NCBI RefSeq assembly: GCF_029854705.2
Contig: NZ_CP139035.1
Location: 2,356,001-2,420,000 of the forward strand
DNA: 64,000 nt
Source of the DNA: Akkermansia sp. N21116
GTDB lineage: Bacteria > Verrucomicrobiota > Verrucomicrobiia > Verrucomicrobiales > Akkermansiaceae
Reading direction: 5' to 3'
A program made the translations under genes and the position numbers. This document shows, piece after piece, positions 18,008 through 27,170 of this stretch. The notes under the pieces were generated by a model. The model saw only the letters and a list, made by a program, of their open reading frames with translations, was not told the DNA's origin and searched no databases. Every line of letters begins with the position of its first letter. Position 1 is the stretch's first letter.

Positions 18008-20122
18008 ATGGTCTCCACAATCATCAAAAGAAACGGTAAATCCGAGAGCTTCCAAGGATACAAGATCGAGGAAGCAATCCGGAAAGCCTTCCACAGTTCC
18101 GGGACAAAATATGACGATTTCGTCTATGTCCGAGTCCTCGCATCGCTGGGTTCCCGTGAATCCGTAACCGTAGAAGAAGTCCAGGATCTGATCGAACGAA
18201 CCTTGTTCAAGTGCGGATGTTTCGAGACGGCTCGTTCTTTTATCACCTACCGCTTCCTGCACAAGATGCAGCGGGAACAAATAGGAGGCATTTACCACGG
18301 CAATACTTATGTCGATTGCAAACAAACCGTTGAAGAATACATCGGACGGACGGACTGGCGCATCGCGGCCAACTCCAACACGACCTATTCCAATGCCGGC
18401 CTGATCAACAATACCGCCGGCAAGGTCATTGCCAATTACTGGCTCGACCAAGTGTACTCGGAAGAGGAAGGAGCAGCCCATCGCAACGGTGACTACCACA
18501 TCCACGATCTGGACTGTCTGACAGGCTATTGTGCCGGCTGGAGCCTGCGGAATCTTCTCAACGAAGGGTTCAACGGCGTCCGTTCACGAGTGAACAGCCG
18601 CCCCCCGAAACATCTGAAGGAAGCTCTCGGACAAATGGCAAACTTCCTGGGAATCCTCCAAAGCGAATGGGCGGGAGCCCAGGCTTTCAGCTCCTTCGAT
18701 ACCTTCCTGGCTCCCTATGTCTTCAAAGATCAACCCTCGTTCCAGGTCTTGAAAAAAGCCATACGGGGATTCGTTTACAACCTGAACGTGCCATCTCGCT
18801 GGGGACAGTCTCCCTTCACCAATGTAACCATCGACTGGACGGTACCCCGTGACTTGCGCGAACAAGTCCCCTTCAGCGGAGGTAAACACCTGCTTGAAGG
18901 AATCAACGATCCCCGGCTTGACGCTCTTGCCCGGGAACGAGGGGCTGAATCTCCGGAGAAGATGACGTTCAAACATTTCCAGCCGGAAATGGACCTGATT
19001 AACAAGGCTTTCTACGAAGTCCTCACGGAAGGGGACAGCACCGGACAACCGTTCACCTTTCCCATCCCTACCGTCAACATCACGGAAGATTTCGACTGGG
19101 ACAACCCCAATGTCCCCCTACTCTTCGAAAATGCCGCCAAGATAGGTTCTTCCTATTTCCAGAACTTCATCGGCAGTCAATATACCCGTGACGAAAACGG
19201 CAATAAAATTCCCGATGAACGCGCCTACAAACCCGATGCCGTAAGATCCATGTGCTGCCGCCTGCAGCTCGACCTGAGAGAACTGCTCAAGCGCGGAGGA
19301 GGCCTGTTCGGCTCTGCGGAAATGACGGGCTCCATCGGCGTCGTCACTATCAACCTGGCCCGCCTCGGCTACCTCTACAAGCAAAACAGGGAAAACCTCT
19401 TCAAACACCTTTCCCTGCTCATGGAACTGGCCAAATCCACTCTGGAAAAAAAACGCACATTCATTCAGGAACTCTATGACCGCGGACTCTATCCCTATAC
19501 CCGGCGCTATCTGCCCGGATTCCGCAACCATTTCTCCACCATCGGCGTCAACGGAATGAATGAACTCCTGAGGAATTTCTCCAACGATACCATGGACATC
19601 AGCACCGACCAAGGCATCGCCATGGCCCGGGAAATCCTGGAATTCATGCGGGATAAAATACGCCTCTTCCAAGAGGAAACCGGCAACCTCTACAACCTGG
19701 AAGCAACCCCGGCCGAAGGCACCACGCACCGCTTCGCCCGCGAAGATGCCAAGCGCTATCCGGATATTATCCAGCAAGGCCCCGTCGGGAAACGGTACTA
19801 CTCGAACAGTTCCCAACTTCCCGCCAATTTCACGTCCGACCTTTTCCAGGCCCTCACCCTCCAGGATGACCTCCAATGCTGCTACACGGGAGGCACCGTC
19901 TTTCATATGTACATGAACGAAGGAATCAGCTCCCCCGAAGCCTGCCGAGACCTCGTTCGCAAAGTACTCACCAACTTCCGCCTCCCCTACCTGACAGTTA
20001 CCCCCCTCTTCTCGGTATGCTCCCGCCACGGATACCTGCAAGGGGAACACGAATACTGCCCCTACTGCGACGAAGAAATCCTGGTCAGGCATGCATCGGA
20101 CACTGCCGATACCTTGGACTGA
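18008..20122 (+). CDS. nrdD: Anaerobic (class III) ribonucleoside-triphosphate reductase, large part lacking the glycyl-radical loop
   Basis: 704 residues. It reduces ribonucleotides to deoxyribonucleotides under anaerobic conditions. The ATG at 18008 is chosen because the ATP-cone (STIIKRNGKSESFQGYKIEE) begins right after it. The upstream ATG at 17948 would add an unlikely 20-residue tail. Family signatures are clear: DLDCLTGYCAGWSLRNLL, NVPSRWGQSPFTN and SMCCRLQLDLRELLKRGGG, with catalytic cysteines, then a C-terminal zinc-type segment (CSRHGYLQGEHEYCPYC). The protein then stops after DTADTLD. The RVxGY glycyl-radical motif that normally follows the zinc region is absent and appears in the next small ORF. 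Overall it resembles the NrdD subgroup paired with NrdG2-type activases. Confidence 0.92.
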   Translation: MVSTIIKRNGKSESFQGYKIEEAIRKAFHSSGTKYDDFVYVRVLASLGSRESVTVEEVQDLIERTLFKCGCFETARSFITYRFLHKMQREQIGGIYHGNTYVDCKQTVEEYIGRTDWRIAANSNTTYSNAGLINNTAGKVIANYWLDQVYSEEEGAAHRNGDYHIHDLDCLTGYCAGWSLRNLLNEGFNGVRSRVNSRPPKHLKEALGQMANFLGILQSEWAGAQAFSSFDTFLAPYVFKDQPSFQVLKKAIRGFVYNLNVPSRWGQSPFTNVTIDWTVPRDLREQVPFSGGKHLLEGINDPRLDALARERGAESPEKMTFKHFQPEMDLINKAFYEVLTEGDSTGQPFTFPIPTVNITEDFDWDNPNVPLLFENAAKIGSSYFQNFIGSQYTRDENGNKIPDERAYKPDAVRSMCCRLQLDLRELLKRGGGLFGSAEMTGSIGVVTINLARLGYLYKQNRENLFKHLSLLMELAKSTLEKKRTFIQELYDRGLYPYTRRYLPGFRNHFSTIGVNGMNELLRNFSNDTMDISTDQGIAMAREILEFMRDKIRLFQEETGNLYNLEATPAEGTTHRFAREDAKRYPDIIQQGPVGKRYYSNSSQLPANFTSDLFQALTLQDDLQCCYTGGTVFHMYMNEGISSPEACRDLVRKVLTNFRLPYLTVTPLFSVCSRHGYLQGEHEYCPYCDEEILVRHASDTADTLD

Positions 20123-20176
20123 ATCCCTCCTCCGATCCAATTCCCCCTTACCCCTAACCCAAAAACAATCACCATC

Positions 20177-20383
20177 ATGAAACAAGAAGAAATACTAGCC
20201 CTCCACACGGAAGAACGCACCCGCTGCACAGTTTACACCCGAGTCATGGGCTATCACCGCCCCGTGGAAACATTCAATGCCGGCAAACAGGGAGAATTCC
20301 ACGACAGAAAGCACTTCCTGGAACCCATCCCACAACCGGATACCTGTTCCTGCCAATCTACCAGGAACGCCCAAAGCGCCTAA
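20177..20383 (+). CDS. Detached glycyl-radical segment of the anaerobic ribonucleotide reductase
   Basis: 68 residues. It contains TRVMGYHRPVETFNAGKQGE, the loop that ends class III reductases, with Gly25 (codon 20249-20251) as the predicted radical site. It lies in the same frame as nrdD, 54 nt after its TGA. Those 18 intervening codons contain no further stop but are C-rich and read like spacer. The simplest reading is a split enzyme in which this peptide docks onto the large part and is charged by the activase encoded next. Read-through of the TGA is a less likely alternative. The last 20 residues, with a CSC motif, are not conserved in the usual loop. Confidence 0.82.
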   Translation: MKQEEILALHTEERTRCTVYTRVMGYHRPVETFNAGKQGEFHDRKHFLEPIPQPDTCSCQSTRNAQSA

Positions 20384-20435
20384 TTCCCACCAATCATCCC
20401 TTTTCCCGCACATAACCGTATCGTTATTGGGAGGC

Positions 20436-21161
20436 ATGCATCAGGGCATTGAGGACATTACTCCGCTCACCCTTCTGGACTACCCGGGGAAGGCGGCCTG
20501 CATCCTGTGGTTCGGCGGCTGCAACATGCGCTGCCGGTACTGCTACAACGCAGACCTGGCGAAAGGCTGTAAGGCGAAGGCAGCCTTTCCCAGCCATCTC
20601 CGGGAAAAATCTCTGGAAGAATTCCTGAAGACACGTGCAGGATTCCTCGACGGAGTCGTCCTATCGGGCGGAGAATGTTCTCTCTGCCCTGATCTTCCGG
20701 AAATATGCCGGCTTGCTCAATCCCTCGGATACGAGGTGAAAATGGATACAAACGGTACCCGCCCCGACACCGTTCGATTCCTTGTCGAACAGGGCCTTGT
20801 CAACTACATTGCCCTGGATTACAAAGCTCCGTCCGACGAGTTTGCCAACATCACCGGCGGATGTTCCGCAAACTTGTTCGCCGCTTTCGGCAAAACGTTG
20901 CAGTATTTAATCGGCAGCGAATTCCCCTTTGAAGTCCGAACGACAGTCCATCCCGACCTCCTTGATGAAAAGGCCGTCGGCAGAATTATCAAGGATCTGG
21001 CGGCACGCGGTTACCGCGGTACATATTATCTCCAGCATTACTTCCATACGGATCATAATATGGATCAGCTGGAACGTCCTGTCAGGGCATTCGATCCCGG
21101 AAAGCTTCCCGGAAACATTCCAGTCGTATTACGCCATTTCAAGACAGAGCCGGACAAATAG
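20436..21161 (+). CDS. nrdG: Anaerobic ribonucleotide reductase activating protein (radical SAM)
   Basis: 241 residues from the ATG at 20436. Its function is to generate the glycyl radical with S-adenosylmethionine and a 4Fe-4S cluster. The cluster motif CNMRCRYC follows TLLDYPGKAACILWFGG, and GVVLSGGE is the radical-SAM GGE motif; these fit the NrdG2-type activases. A longer open frame starts at 20277, but it overlaps the glycyl-radical ORF and adds low-complexity sequence. GGGAGG lies one base before the 20436 ATG, closer than usual. The order reductase, radical peptide, activase supports a single functional unit. Confidence 0.9.
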   Translation: MHQGIEDITPLTLLDYPGKAACILWFGGCNMRCRYCYNADLAKGCKAKAAFPSHLREKSLEEFLKTRAGFLDGVVLSGGECSLCPDLPEICRLAQSLGYEVKMDTNGTRPDTVRFLVEQGLVNYIALDYKAPSDEFANITGGCSANLFAAFGKTLQYLIGSEFPFEVRTTVHPDLLDEKAVGRIIKDLAARGYRGTYYLQHYFHTDHNMDQLERPVRAFDPGKLPGNIPVVLRHFKTEPDK

Positions 21162-21242
21162 TCTTGAAAATACAATTCAAGTATCATTTCTTGTCCCCCC
21201 TCCACTTCTCTCCATCATTCCTATCTTTCCTAATCACTTCCT

Positions 21243-22847
21243 ATGGACCAAATCCTCCACCAACCACTCATCGTCCTGTTCGGAATCATCTTTCTGGGGA
21301 TTGCCTTGGGCAGCATCCAAATCAAAGGGCTTTCCCTGGGGCTCTCAGGAGTTCTGTTTGCTGCGCTGCTGGCTGGTCACCATGGTTTGAAAATCCCCGG
21401 AGGAGTCGGTTCCCTCGGTCTGGCCCTCTTTGTGTATTGCGTCGGGTTGAGTGCAGGCAACCGCTTCTTCTCATCCCTGGCCAAACAGGGAAGCAAACTG
21501 GCTATTCTCTCCGCTATTATCGTTGGCGCAGGAGCCATCGTCACCTGCCTTTTCGGTAAATTGCTCGGTGTTCCCGGCGGCATATCATCCGGTATTTTTG
21601 CCGGAGCCTGTACCAGCACGCCAGCCTTGGCGGCCGCTTCGGAAGTCATGTCGACGGTAACCGGACAATCGTCCGGCGTCAGTATCGGCTACGGCATTGC
21701 ATATCCCTTCGGCGTAGTCGGAGTCGTCCTGTTCGTACAACTCATTCCCCGTTTGTTCAAATTCAACCTTACGGAAGAAGCCCGCAACTTCAAAGGAGGC
21801 TCCAATGGCGGCATTGCCACCAAGCTCATCCGCGTTACGCGTGAAGATCTGAACGGCACCAATATCTCCACTTGCCGGATCATGGACAAAATCCACTGCC
21901 GCATTACTCGCATTGTTAAAGACAACCGCCTCTTCCCCCTGACACCCCGGGACGAATTCCACCCCGGTGTGGAAATCCTGGTCGTCGGTACAAAAAAAGA
22001 CCTTCGCATGGCTGCCGATTACCTCGGTGAAATGTGCGACAACCCCTACGCGATCGATGCCGACCACGAACGCCGGGAACTCATCCTGACCTCGCCGTCC
22101 TATGCCGGGAAAACCATCAAGGAACTGGATCTCCTCAGCAACGATAGCATCATCATTTCCCGCATCTCCCGGCTCGGCTTCACTTTTATCCCGACGGGAA
22201 GTACCATTCTCCAAAGAAACGACGTACTGACTGTCGTCGGAACTTCTGAAAAAATCGATCAATACGCCCAGAAGATCGGTCACCGCAGCAGTGCCATCAA
22301 TGCCACCGACATCATGTCCCTCGCATTCGGACTTTGTGCCGGCATCATCCTCGGAATGGTCGAAGTCGGCTTGCCCGGCGGGGCCTCTATTTCCTTGGGT
22401 ACGGCAGGAGGTCCCCTCATCGTTGCCCTGATCATGGGGCACTTCGGCAAATTCGGGCCGTTCGTCGGATACATCCCCCGCCCGTCCCGGGTGCTCCTGC
22501 AGGACCTGGGGCTCGTCTTCTTCCTGGCGGACGCCGGAATCAAAGGCGGCGCCGACCTCGTTGTCACCGTCCAGCAATACGGGATAACGGTCTTCCTGAT
22601 GGGCATGCTCGTCACCTGCATCCCCATGTTCCTGGCCTACGTCATCGGCATGCGGTACTTCAAGATGAACATTCTGGAATGCCTGGGCGGCATCTGCGGC
22701 GGTATGACGTCAACTCCCGCTCTGGGAGCCATCGCCAGCAAGACGGATTCCCAGGCCCCGGTCGTCAGCTATGCCACGGCCTACCCCGTCGCTCTGATTC
22801 TGATGACGCTGGGAGCCAAGACTATCATCAGCGTGCTGGGCGCCTAA
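21243..22847 (+). CDS. AspT/YidE-type membrane transporter with two RCK_C (TrkA-C) domains
   Basis: 534 residues. It is built as a membrane half (about 1-175, with GISSGIFAGACTSTPALAAA), a cytosolic middle with two TrkA-C-like domains (about 190-340), and a second membrane half (about 345-534, with GGICGGMTSTPALGAI). The repeated TSTPAL motif marks the internal duplication of the aspartate:alanine exchanger family. Substrate could be aspartate/alanine or another organic acid; sequence alone does not decide. It follows nrdG by 81 bp and ends in a strong terminator. Confidence 0.85.
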   Translation: MDQILHQPLIVLFGIIFLGIALGSIQIKGLSLGLSGVLFAALLAGHHGLKIPGGVGSLGLALFVYCVGLSAGNRFFSSLAKQGSKLAILSAIIVGAGAIVTCLFGKLLGVPGGISSGIFAGACTSTPALAAASEVMSTVTGQSSGVSIGYGIAYPFGVVGVVLFVQLIPRLFKFNLTEEARNFKGGSNGGIATKLIRVTREDLNGTNISTCRIMDKIHCRITRIVKDNRLFPLTPRDEFHPGVEILVVGTKKDLRMAADYLGEMCDNPYAIDADHERRELILTSPSYAGKTIKELDLLSNDSIIISRISRLGFTFIPTGSTILQRNDVLTVVGTSEKIDQYAQKIGHRSSAINATDIMSLAFGLCAGIILGMVEVGLPGGASISLGTAGGPLIVALIMGHFGKFGPFVGYIPRPSRVLLQDLGLVFFLADAGIKGGADLVVTVQQYGITVFLMGMLVTCIPMFLAYVIGMRYFKMNILECLGGICGGMTSTPALGAIASKTDSQAPVVSYATAYPVALILMTLGAKTIISVLGA

Positions 22848-22869
22848 ATCCGTTACACCTCTTTTCCCT

Positions 22870-22918
22870 CTCCGATGCTTTTTCACCTGTTTCAGGGAAA
22901 AGCATCGGAGCGTTTTTT
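22870..22918 (+). terminator. Rho-independent terminator after the AspT-type transporter gene
   Basis: CTCCGATGCTTTT on the left arm pairs with AAAAGCATCGGAG on the right arm (ending 22910) around a short loop, followed by CGTTTTTT. The hairpin is 23 bp past the transporter stop and should isolate menB from that operon. Confidence 0.85.
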
Positions 22919-23064
22919 CCTGGTGCGCTTTTCATGAATCGTTGTGACAAAAAGCGAACGTCTATGGACGTATTCCGTATCGGGGAAAACATCCTGCTCC
23001 CGCCATGATATCCTGATTTTATGCTTCACTTTGGAAAGCGTAACTTTACAATCCCACCACAGGT

Positions 23065-23889
23065 ATGAGTACAGAATGGATCAAGGTTAAAGATTACACG
23101 GATATCAAATACGAGACGACCGATCACGGCGCCATTGCCAAAATCACCATCAACAGACCGGAAGTCCGCAACGCATTCCGCCCCCAGACTGTCAAGGAAC
23201 TGCTCAATGCTTTCAACCTGGCTCATGAAGATCCCAAAGTCGGCGTCATCATCCTGACCGGAGAAGGCCCGCTCGCCTTCTGTTCCGGAGGAGACCAAAA
23301 GGTACGAGGCGATGCCGGCTACGTCGGTGATGATGGAGTTCCCCGTTTGAACATCCTTGATGTCCAGCGCACCATCCGCACCATCCCCAAACCCGTAGTT
23401 GCCATGGTAGCCGGCTATGCCGTCGGAGGCGGACACGTCCTGCATGTCGTCTGTGACTTGACGATTGCCGCGGACAACGCCCAATTCGGTCAGACCGGCC
23501 CCCGTGTCGGTTCATTTGACGGAGGATTGGGTTCCTCATACCTCGCCCGCATTGTCGGGCAAAAAAAAGCCCGTGAAATCTGGTATCTCTGTCGCATGTA
23601 CAATGCTCAGCAGGCATTGGACATGGGGCTGGTCAATACGGTTGTCCCGTTGGATCGACTGGAAGAAGAAACCCTCTCCTGGTGCCGTCAGATGCTTCAG
23701 CACAGCCCAATGTCCCTTCGTTGCCTGAAGGCCTGCATGAATGCCGACTGCGACGGGCAAATGGGCTTGCTTGACCTTGCCGGCAACGCCACACTCCTCT
23801 ACTATATGAGCGAAGAAGCCCAGGAAGGCCGTGACGCCTACGTCCAGAAACGGAAACCCGACTTCAGCAAATTCCCCCGCCTGCCCTGA
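23065..23889 (+). CDS. menB: 1,4-dihydroxy-2-naphthoyl-CoA synthase
   Basis: 274 residues. It closes the naphthoquinone ring from o-succinylbenzoyl-CoA in menaquinone synthesis. The crotonase fold is evident from [12 protein letters not shown] (oxyanion region), [19 protein letters not shown], and [20 protein letters not shown], the last being characteristic of MenB rather than fatty-acid enoyl-CoA hydratases. Length fits the family. No other men genes lie in the window, so the pathway would be encoded elsewhere. Confidence 0.93.
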   Translation: MSTEWIKVKDYTDIKYETTDHGAIAKITINRPEVRNAFRPQTVKELLNAFNLAHEDPKVGVIILTGEGPLAFCSGGDQKVRGDAGYVGDDGVPRLNILDVQRTIRTIPKPVVAMVAGYAVGGGHVLHVVCDLTIAADNAQFGQTGPRVGSFDGGLGSSYLARIVGQKKAREIWYLCRMYNAQQALDMGLVNTVVPLDRLEEETLSWCRQMLQHSPMSLRCLKACMNADCDGQMGLLDLAGNATLLYYMSEEAQEGRDAYVQKRKPDFSKFPRLP

Positions 23890-23921
23890 CCGGCAGTTGT
23901 ATCGATTCAGGAGCTCTCCAT

Positions 23922-24689
23922 ATGGGACTATTCCGCAACAAGAAAGACAAAAACAAGCAGCATCCGCGCCGCAACGGTGTGGAAGAAGGCTTGTACGGTA
24001 AAGACGACGACGATGAAGAAATGGAAGAAGAACGTCCTGTACGGACTCCTTTTTCCCTTCTGGGCAATCTGATCTTCATCTTCACACTGTCCATCATTCT
24101 CGGTATCGGCTGGGTCGTGTACCAAACGTGGCTCCCCCAGGACCTCTCCGACTTGCCGGGCTACCGCCAGGCAGACGTCGCCCCCAATATCCCGGAGCTC
24201 CTCCGCCAGGCTAACAAAAAAAATGCAGCCCTGACCCTGACGGAAAGCGACGTAAACCGGTACCTTGCCTCAACGTTGAAGGCATCGCAAAACGGTATCC
24301 TCTCCCCCTTGGCCCGTCCTAACGGCGTCGGCATCCGTTTCCATGACAACTACATGGAAATCATCATCGAACGCCGTATCGGCATCAGCACCTTGCAAAC
24401 CGTCTCCATGTACATCACCATCGTGCAGGAAGTTGCAGGCAATTCCTCTCTGCCCGTCACTCGGCTGGAATTCTGCGACTCGGCTGAAAAAAACAACGTT
24501 GTCAGCCGTGGAGGCACCCTGGGACGCCTCGTCGTTCCACAAGGCTACATGATCTTCCTGCGCCCCGCTTTTGAAAACCTGGCACATGCCTACAAGGATA
24601 TTCTGGATTCCATTGTCGATAGCGGCAAAATCATCCGCATTTCCGAAGGCCGTGTAGATTTACTCCCCCTACCCCAGCAAACATTCTGA
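23922..24689 (+). CDS. Single-pass membrane protein of unknown function
   Basis: 255 residues. A charged N-terminus (KKDKNKQHPRRNGVEEGL, then an Asp/Glu run DDDDEEMEEE) precedes one transmembrane helix near 46-67 (LGNLIFIFTLSIILGIGWVV). The remaining 185 residues would be periplasmic, with a mixed alpha/beta look and no motif I recognise. It begins 33 bp after menB and 52 bp before the lipoprotein gene, so the three may be cotranscribed. No function assigned. Confidence 0.65.
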   Translation: MGLFRNKKDKNKQHPRRNGVEEGLYGKDDDDEEMEEERPVRTPFSLLGNLIFIFTLSIILGIGWVVYQTWLPQDLSDLPGYRQADVAPNIPELLRQANKKNAALTLTESDVNRYLASTLKASQNGILSPLARPNGVGIRFHDNYMEIIIERRIGISTLQTVSMYITIVQEVAGNSSLPVTRLEFCDSAEKNNVVSRGGTLGRLVVPQGYMIFLRPAFENLAHAYKDILDSIVDSGKIIRISEGRVDLLPLPQQTF

Positions 24690-24740
24690 TTTTCCCGGTC
24701 TGCATTTGAACGTTACACTCTCTCCAAGACTCATTCTACC

Positions 24741-25136
24741 ATGAACCTGCGGTTTTTTTCTTTTCTGCTTCTTCCGCTCTGTGCCGGACTGTCGTCATGC
24801 GTCAGCTACTGGTATGACCACCTGAGCCCCAAACCGGAATACGTCGGTGACAAACCGGCCACAGTCATCCCTTATGAAGGAACCCAGCAACACGTCAAAC
24901 TACTGCCTGTCGATCCCTATGAACTGCCCGCTTCTTCCGAACTTTCTACTCGAAAAATTGATTACGCAGGAGACCAAATTCCCTATGGCCTGGAATCCGG
25001 GTACCGCAATTGCGTCCATTCCCCCTATCAGCCCTACCGCAGACTGGATACGACCGGTATGAAACCCGGACAAAAAGTAATCGATCCCTACGACGGCAAA
25101 GTCTTCTATCTCCCGAACGACATAAATATCTTTTAA
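24741..25136 (+). CDS. Small predicted lipoprotein
   Basis: 131 residues. The N-terminus (MNLRFFSFLLLPLCAGLSSC) has a lipobox-like LSSC, with Cys20 as the predicted lipidated residue. The mature part is Pro/Tyr-rich and has no recognised domain. It probably sits in the envelope. It is followed by a strong bidirectional terminator shared with the convergent recombinase gene. Confidence 0.65.
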   Translation: MNLRFFSFLLLPLCAGLSSCVSYWYDHLSPKPEYVGDKPATVIPYEGTQQHVKLLPVDPYELPASSELSTRKIDYAGDQIPYGLESGYRNCVHSPYQPYRRLDTTGMKPGQKVIDPYDGKVFYLPNDINIF

Positions 25137-25186
25137 CAAATCCGAGAGGTATCCCCCGGGACAGCCCTTCTCCCTTTAAAAAGTAA

Positions 25187-25228
25187 AAAATGACCGGTAA
25201 CGCTTCCTGCAGCGTTACCGGTCATTTT
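25187..25228. terminator. Bidirectional rho-independent terminator
   Basis: An 18-bp perfect stem, AAAATGACCGGTAACGCT and its complement, surrounds a 6-nt loop. The A and T runs at the two ends make it work in both directions, between the lipoprotein gene and the convergent recombinase gene. Confidence 0.9.
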
Positions 25229-25292
25229 ATGGCCAATTCCCGCTCAGGTATCAGCCATGGAGGAGCCTACACATAGTCGGCAACCTTTCAAT

Positions 25293-26363
25293 TTATTCCA
25301 TATTCCAAAATTCCTCTGCGTTTTTTGCACTGATTCCGCTCATATTGAGATAGCGGGTTCTCAGCAACAGTGAGGAATGATGACCCATCTCCATCTGGAG
25401 GGAGTCAAGGCTCTTGAAATGCTTGGCATGGTAAGATGCGAACGTATGCCTCAGGCAATCCTGAAGCCAGGGACGCTGCCCCTTTTCCGTTCCCCATCCG
25501 GCCAATGCACGCATCCTCTTCCATCGTTTAGGCCAAAGGACGGGACAGATCTTCTGATCGGGGTTGCCGGTCGGGAATTTGGCAAGCCAGCGCCTCAGTA
25601 CAGGATAGAGAGTCACATGACGCATCCCTCCGGTCTTACTGTGATTGGGCATGATATGCACCACGCCGTCCTTCAAGTCCAGTTCCTTCCAACGGAGGCG
25701 CTCCACTTCCCGGGGGCGGATCCCGGCATAGAGCATCAATCCGAAAGCCGGCGCACATAAGCCGGATTCCTCATCAGCAAGGGCTACATTCCTCAATTGA
25801 AGAATCTCATCGATCGAAAGAGCCCGTATCTGCCGCTCATATACGACAGGCACGTCCACCCGGTCGATCGGATTGTCCGCGCACCAACCTCTTTTCTGGG
25901 ACAATGTAAAAATCCCATTCATAATCACGCGGGCCTTGAACTTCTGGCGCGTTGTGGTAAACGCCTTGTCCAAATATTCCTGGCATTCCTCCGGGGTCAT
26001 GGCACTGATATGTCTCCTTTTAATTTCAGGACACGAACGCATCAGCGTCTCCATCACGTAGCGGATATCCCGCACCGTTCGCGAACGCCGGTGGCTTTTA
26101 GCTTCTATTGTCGCTTGAAGAGCCTTGTCAAACGTAACTGTTTTTTCAAGTCGCCTAAGGGCATCCGCCCCCATGGCTATACCTTTTCTTGCTCGACGTA
26201 GTTTATTGCCTCGTCCACCGCATTCCCGCAGCAGATCCAAGGCAAGTAATACTGCATCCAGAAGCTTGACGCCGCTTCCGTCCAACAGGGCGGCTGCGAT
26301 GTCCTTTTCACTGTATCTCATTTCTGTGTTTTGTTGCATGTATCGGTTAAGTTGGAGAGGCAT
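25293..26363 (-). CDS. Tyrosine recombinase / phage-type integrase
   Basis: 356 residues. A SAM-like N-terminal domain (about 75-170) precedes the catalytic domain. The active-site pattern is Arg216 (AGIRPREV), Lys243 (HSKTGGMR), Arg305 (LRHTFAS), His328 (MGHHS) and Tyr338 (RTRYLNMSG). The position usually held by the first His, three residues before Arg305, is Asp302. Family members cut and rejoin DNA through a 3'-phosphotyrosine. No phage genes, excisionase or tRNA attachment site are nearby, so it is either a relic or a stand-alone recombinase. Start could also be Met9 or Met15. It is a possible but unproven partner for the inverted-repeat switches near 6.4-7.0 kb. Confidence 0.88.
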   Translation of the reverse strand: MPLQLNRYMQQNTEMRYSEKDIAAALLDGSGVKLLDAVLLALDLLRECGGRGNKLRRARKGIAMGADALRRLEKTVTFDKALQATIEAKSHRRSRTVRDIRYVMETLMRSCPEIKRRHISAMTPEECQEYLDKAFTTTRQKFKARVIMNGIFTLSQKRGWCADNPIDRVDVPVVYERQIRALSIDEILQLRNVALADEESGLCAPAFGLMLYAGIRPREVERLRWKELDLKDGVVHIMPNHSKTGGMRHVTLYPVLRRWLAKFPTGNPDQKICPVLWPKRWKRMRALAGWGTEKGQRPWLQDCLRHTFASYHAKHFKSLDSLQMEMGHHSSLLLRTRYLNMSGISAKNAEEFWNME

Positions 26364-26703
26364 GTATTCTCATATGTGACAATTCAAATTTCAATTTTCA
26401 AAGCTTCAAGACAAGAATGGTTATTATAAATTCTGACATCGAGTCTTTCTGTGAGACTGCAAAATCCAAAATCATTCACTAATTTGCAAATATAATCTTG
26501 AATTGGAATAATTATATAAATATATTTCCCGTTTTATCGAATATTTTTCCTATAATAAGGAAATATTCAAATAAGCCACATGTCCGATACGAACTTCTCC
26601 CCGGAAACAACCTCCGGGAAAATACCCTGACTCCGTTCTTGCCAGAATGCCCCAATCGTGGAATAACTCATCCAGACCCCATCCACTCAACCTTATTTGT
26701 ACA
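26364..26703. other. AT-rich intergenic region between the recombinase gene and purE
   Basis: This 340-bp stretch is far more AT-rich than its neighbours. It contains an imperfect inverted repeat at about 26538-26570 (GAATATTTTTCC paired with GGAAATATTC) that could be an operator or a weak terminator. No intact gene is visible. Promoters for purE (plus) and the recombinase (minus) must lie here, but no hexamer pair stands out. Confidence 0.4.
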
Positions 26704-27114
26704 ATGAAAGTCATCGTGATCTACGGAAGCGCCAACGACAAACCCTTCATGGAACCCGCACGCGTCTACTTCGACGAGCAACATGTCTCTTACGAGGAAA
26801 CGGTTCTTTCCGCGCACAGAGATCTTCCCGAACTCATGCAGTACCTTCAAGATCTTGAAAACAGCGGAGAAAAAGCTGTTATTCTAGCCGTAGCCGGCCT
26901 TTCCGCAGCCCTTCCGGGAGTCGTCGTCATGAGTTGTTCCCTACCCGTTATCGGCGTACCGGTTCCCGGCGGCCCCCTGAACGGCATCGACGCTCTGCTG
27001 GCTATTTCACAAGTGCCCGGCGGAGTTCCCTGCACGACGGTCGGACTTCACAAGAAGGCTCCCGTCAACGCTGCCATGGCTGCACACCGCATCCTCAAAC
27101 TGGCCGCCAAATAA
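26704..27114 (+). CDS. purE: N5-carboxyaminoimidazole ribonucleotide mutase
   Basis: 136 residues from the ATG at 26704, chosen because the family's N-terminal strand (MKVIVIYGSANDKPFM) begins there. It converts N5-CAIR to CAIR in purine synthesis. The signatures SAHRDLPELMQYL and LPVIGVPVPGGPLNGIDALL are present. The usual GSxSDxP motif is GSANDKP. Length is slightly below the usual 160, with a short C-terminus. It is followed by pyrimidine genes rather than purK. Confidence 0.9.
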   Translation: MKVIVIYGSANDKPFMEPARVYFDEQHVSYEETVLSAHRDLPELMQYLQDLENSGEKAVILAVAGLSAALPGVVVMSCSLPVIGVPVPGGPLNGIDALLAISQVPGGVPCTTVGLHKKAPVNAAMAAHRILKLAAK

Positions 27115-27170
27115 AGGCCTTTCAATCTCCCCACCCCGGCATTGGCCGGGATCATCCATCCACTCCAGCC

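Noticed and set aside
20120-20176. Read-through or selenocysteine at the nrdD TGA, giving one long protein
   Set aside because: The frame stays open to the radical peptide, but the 18 intervening codons are C-rich spacer-like sequence, the small ORF has its own ATG, and no selenocysteine-type hairpin was evident. A split gene is simpler.
20277-20435. Upstream start for the activase
   Set aside because: It overlaps the glycyl-radical ORF in another frame and encodes low-complexity sequence with no homology to radical-SAM activases.
22935-23009. 24-codon ORF upstream of menB
   Set aside because: Very short, no ribosome binding site and no recognisable sequence; likely chance.
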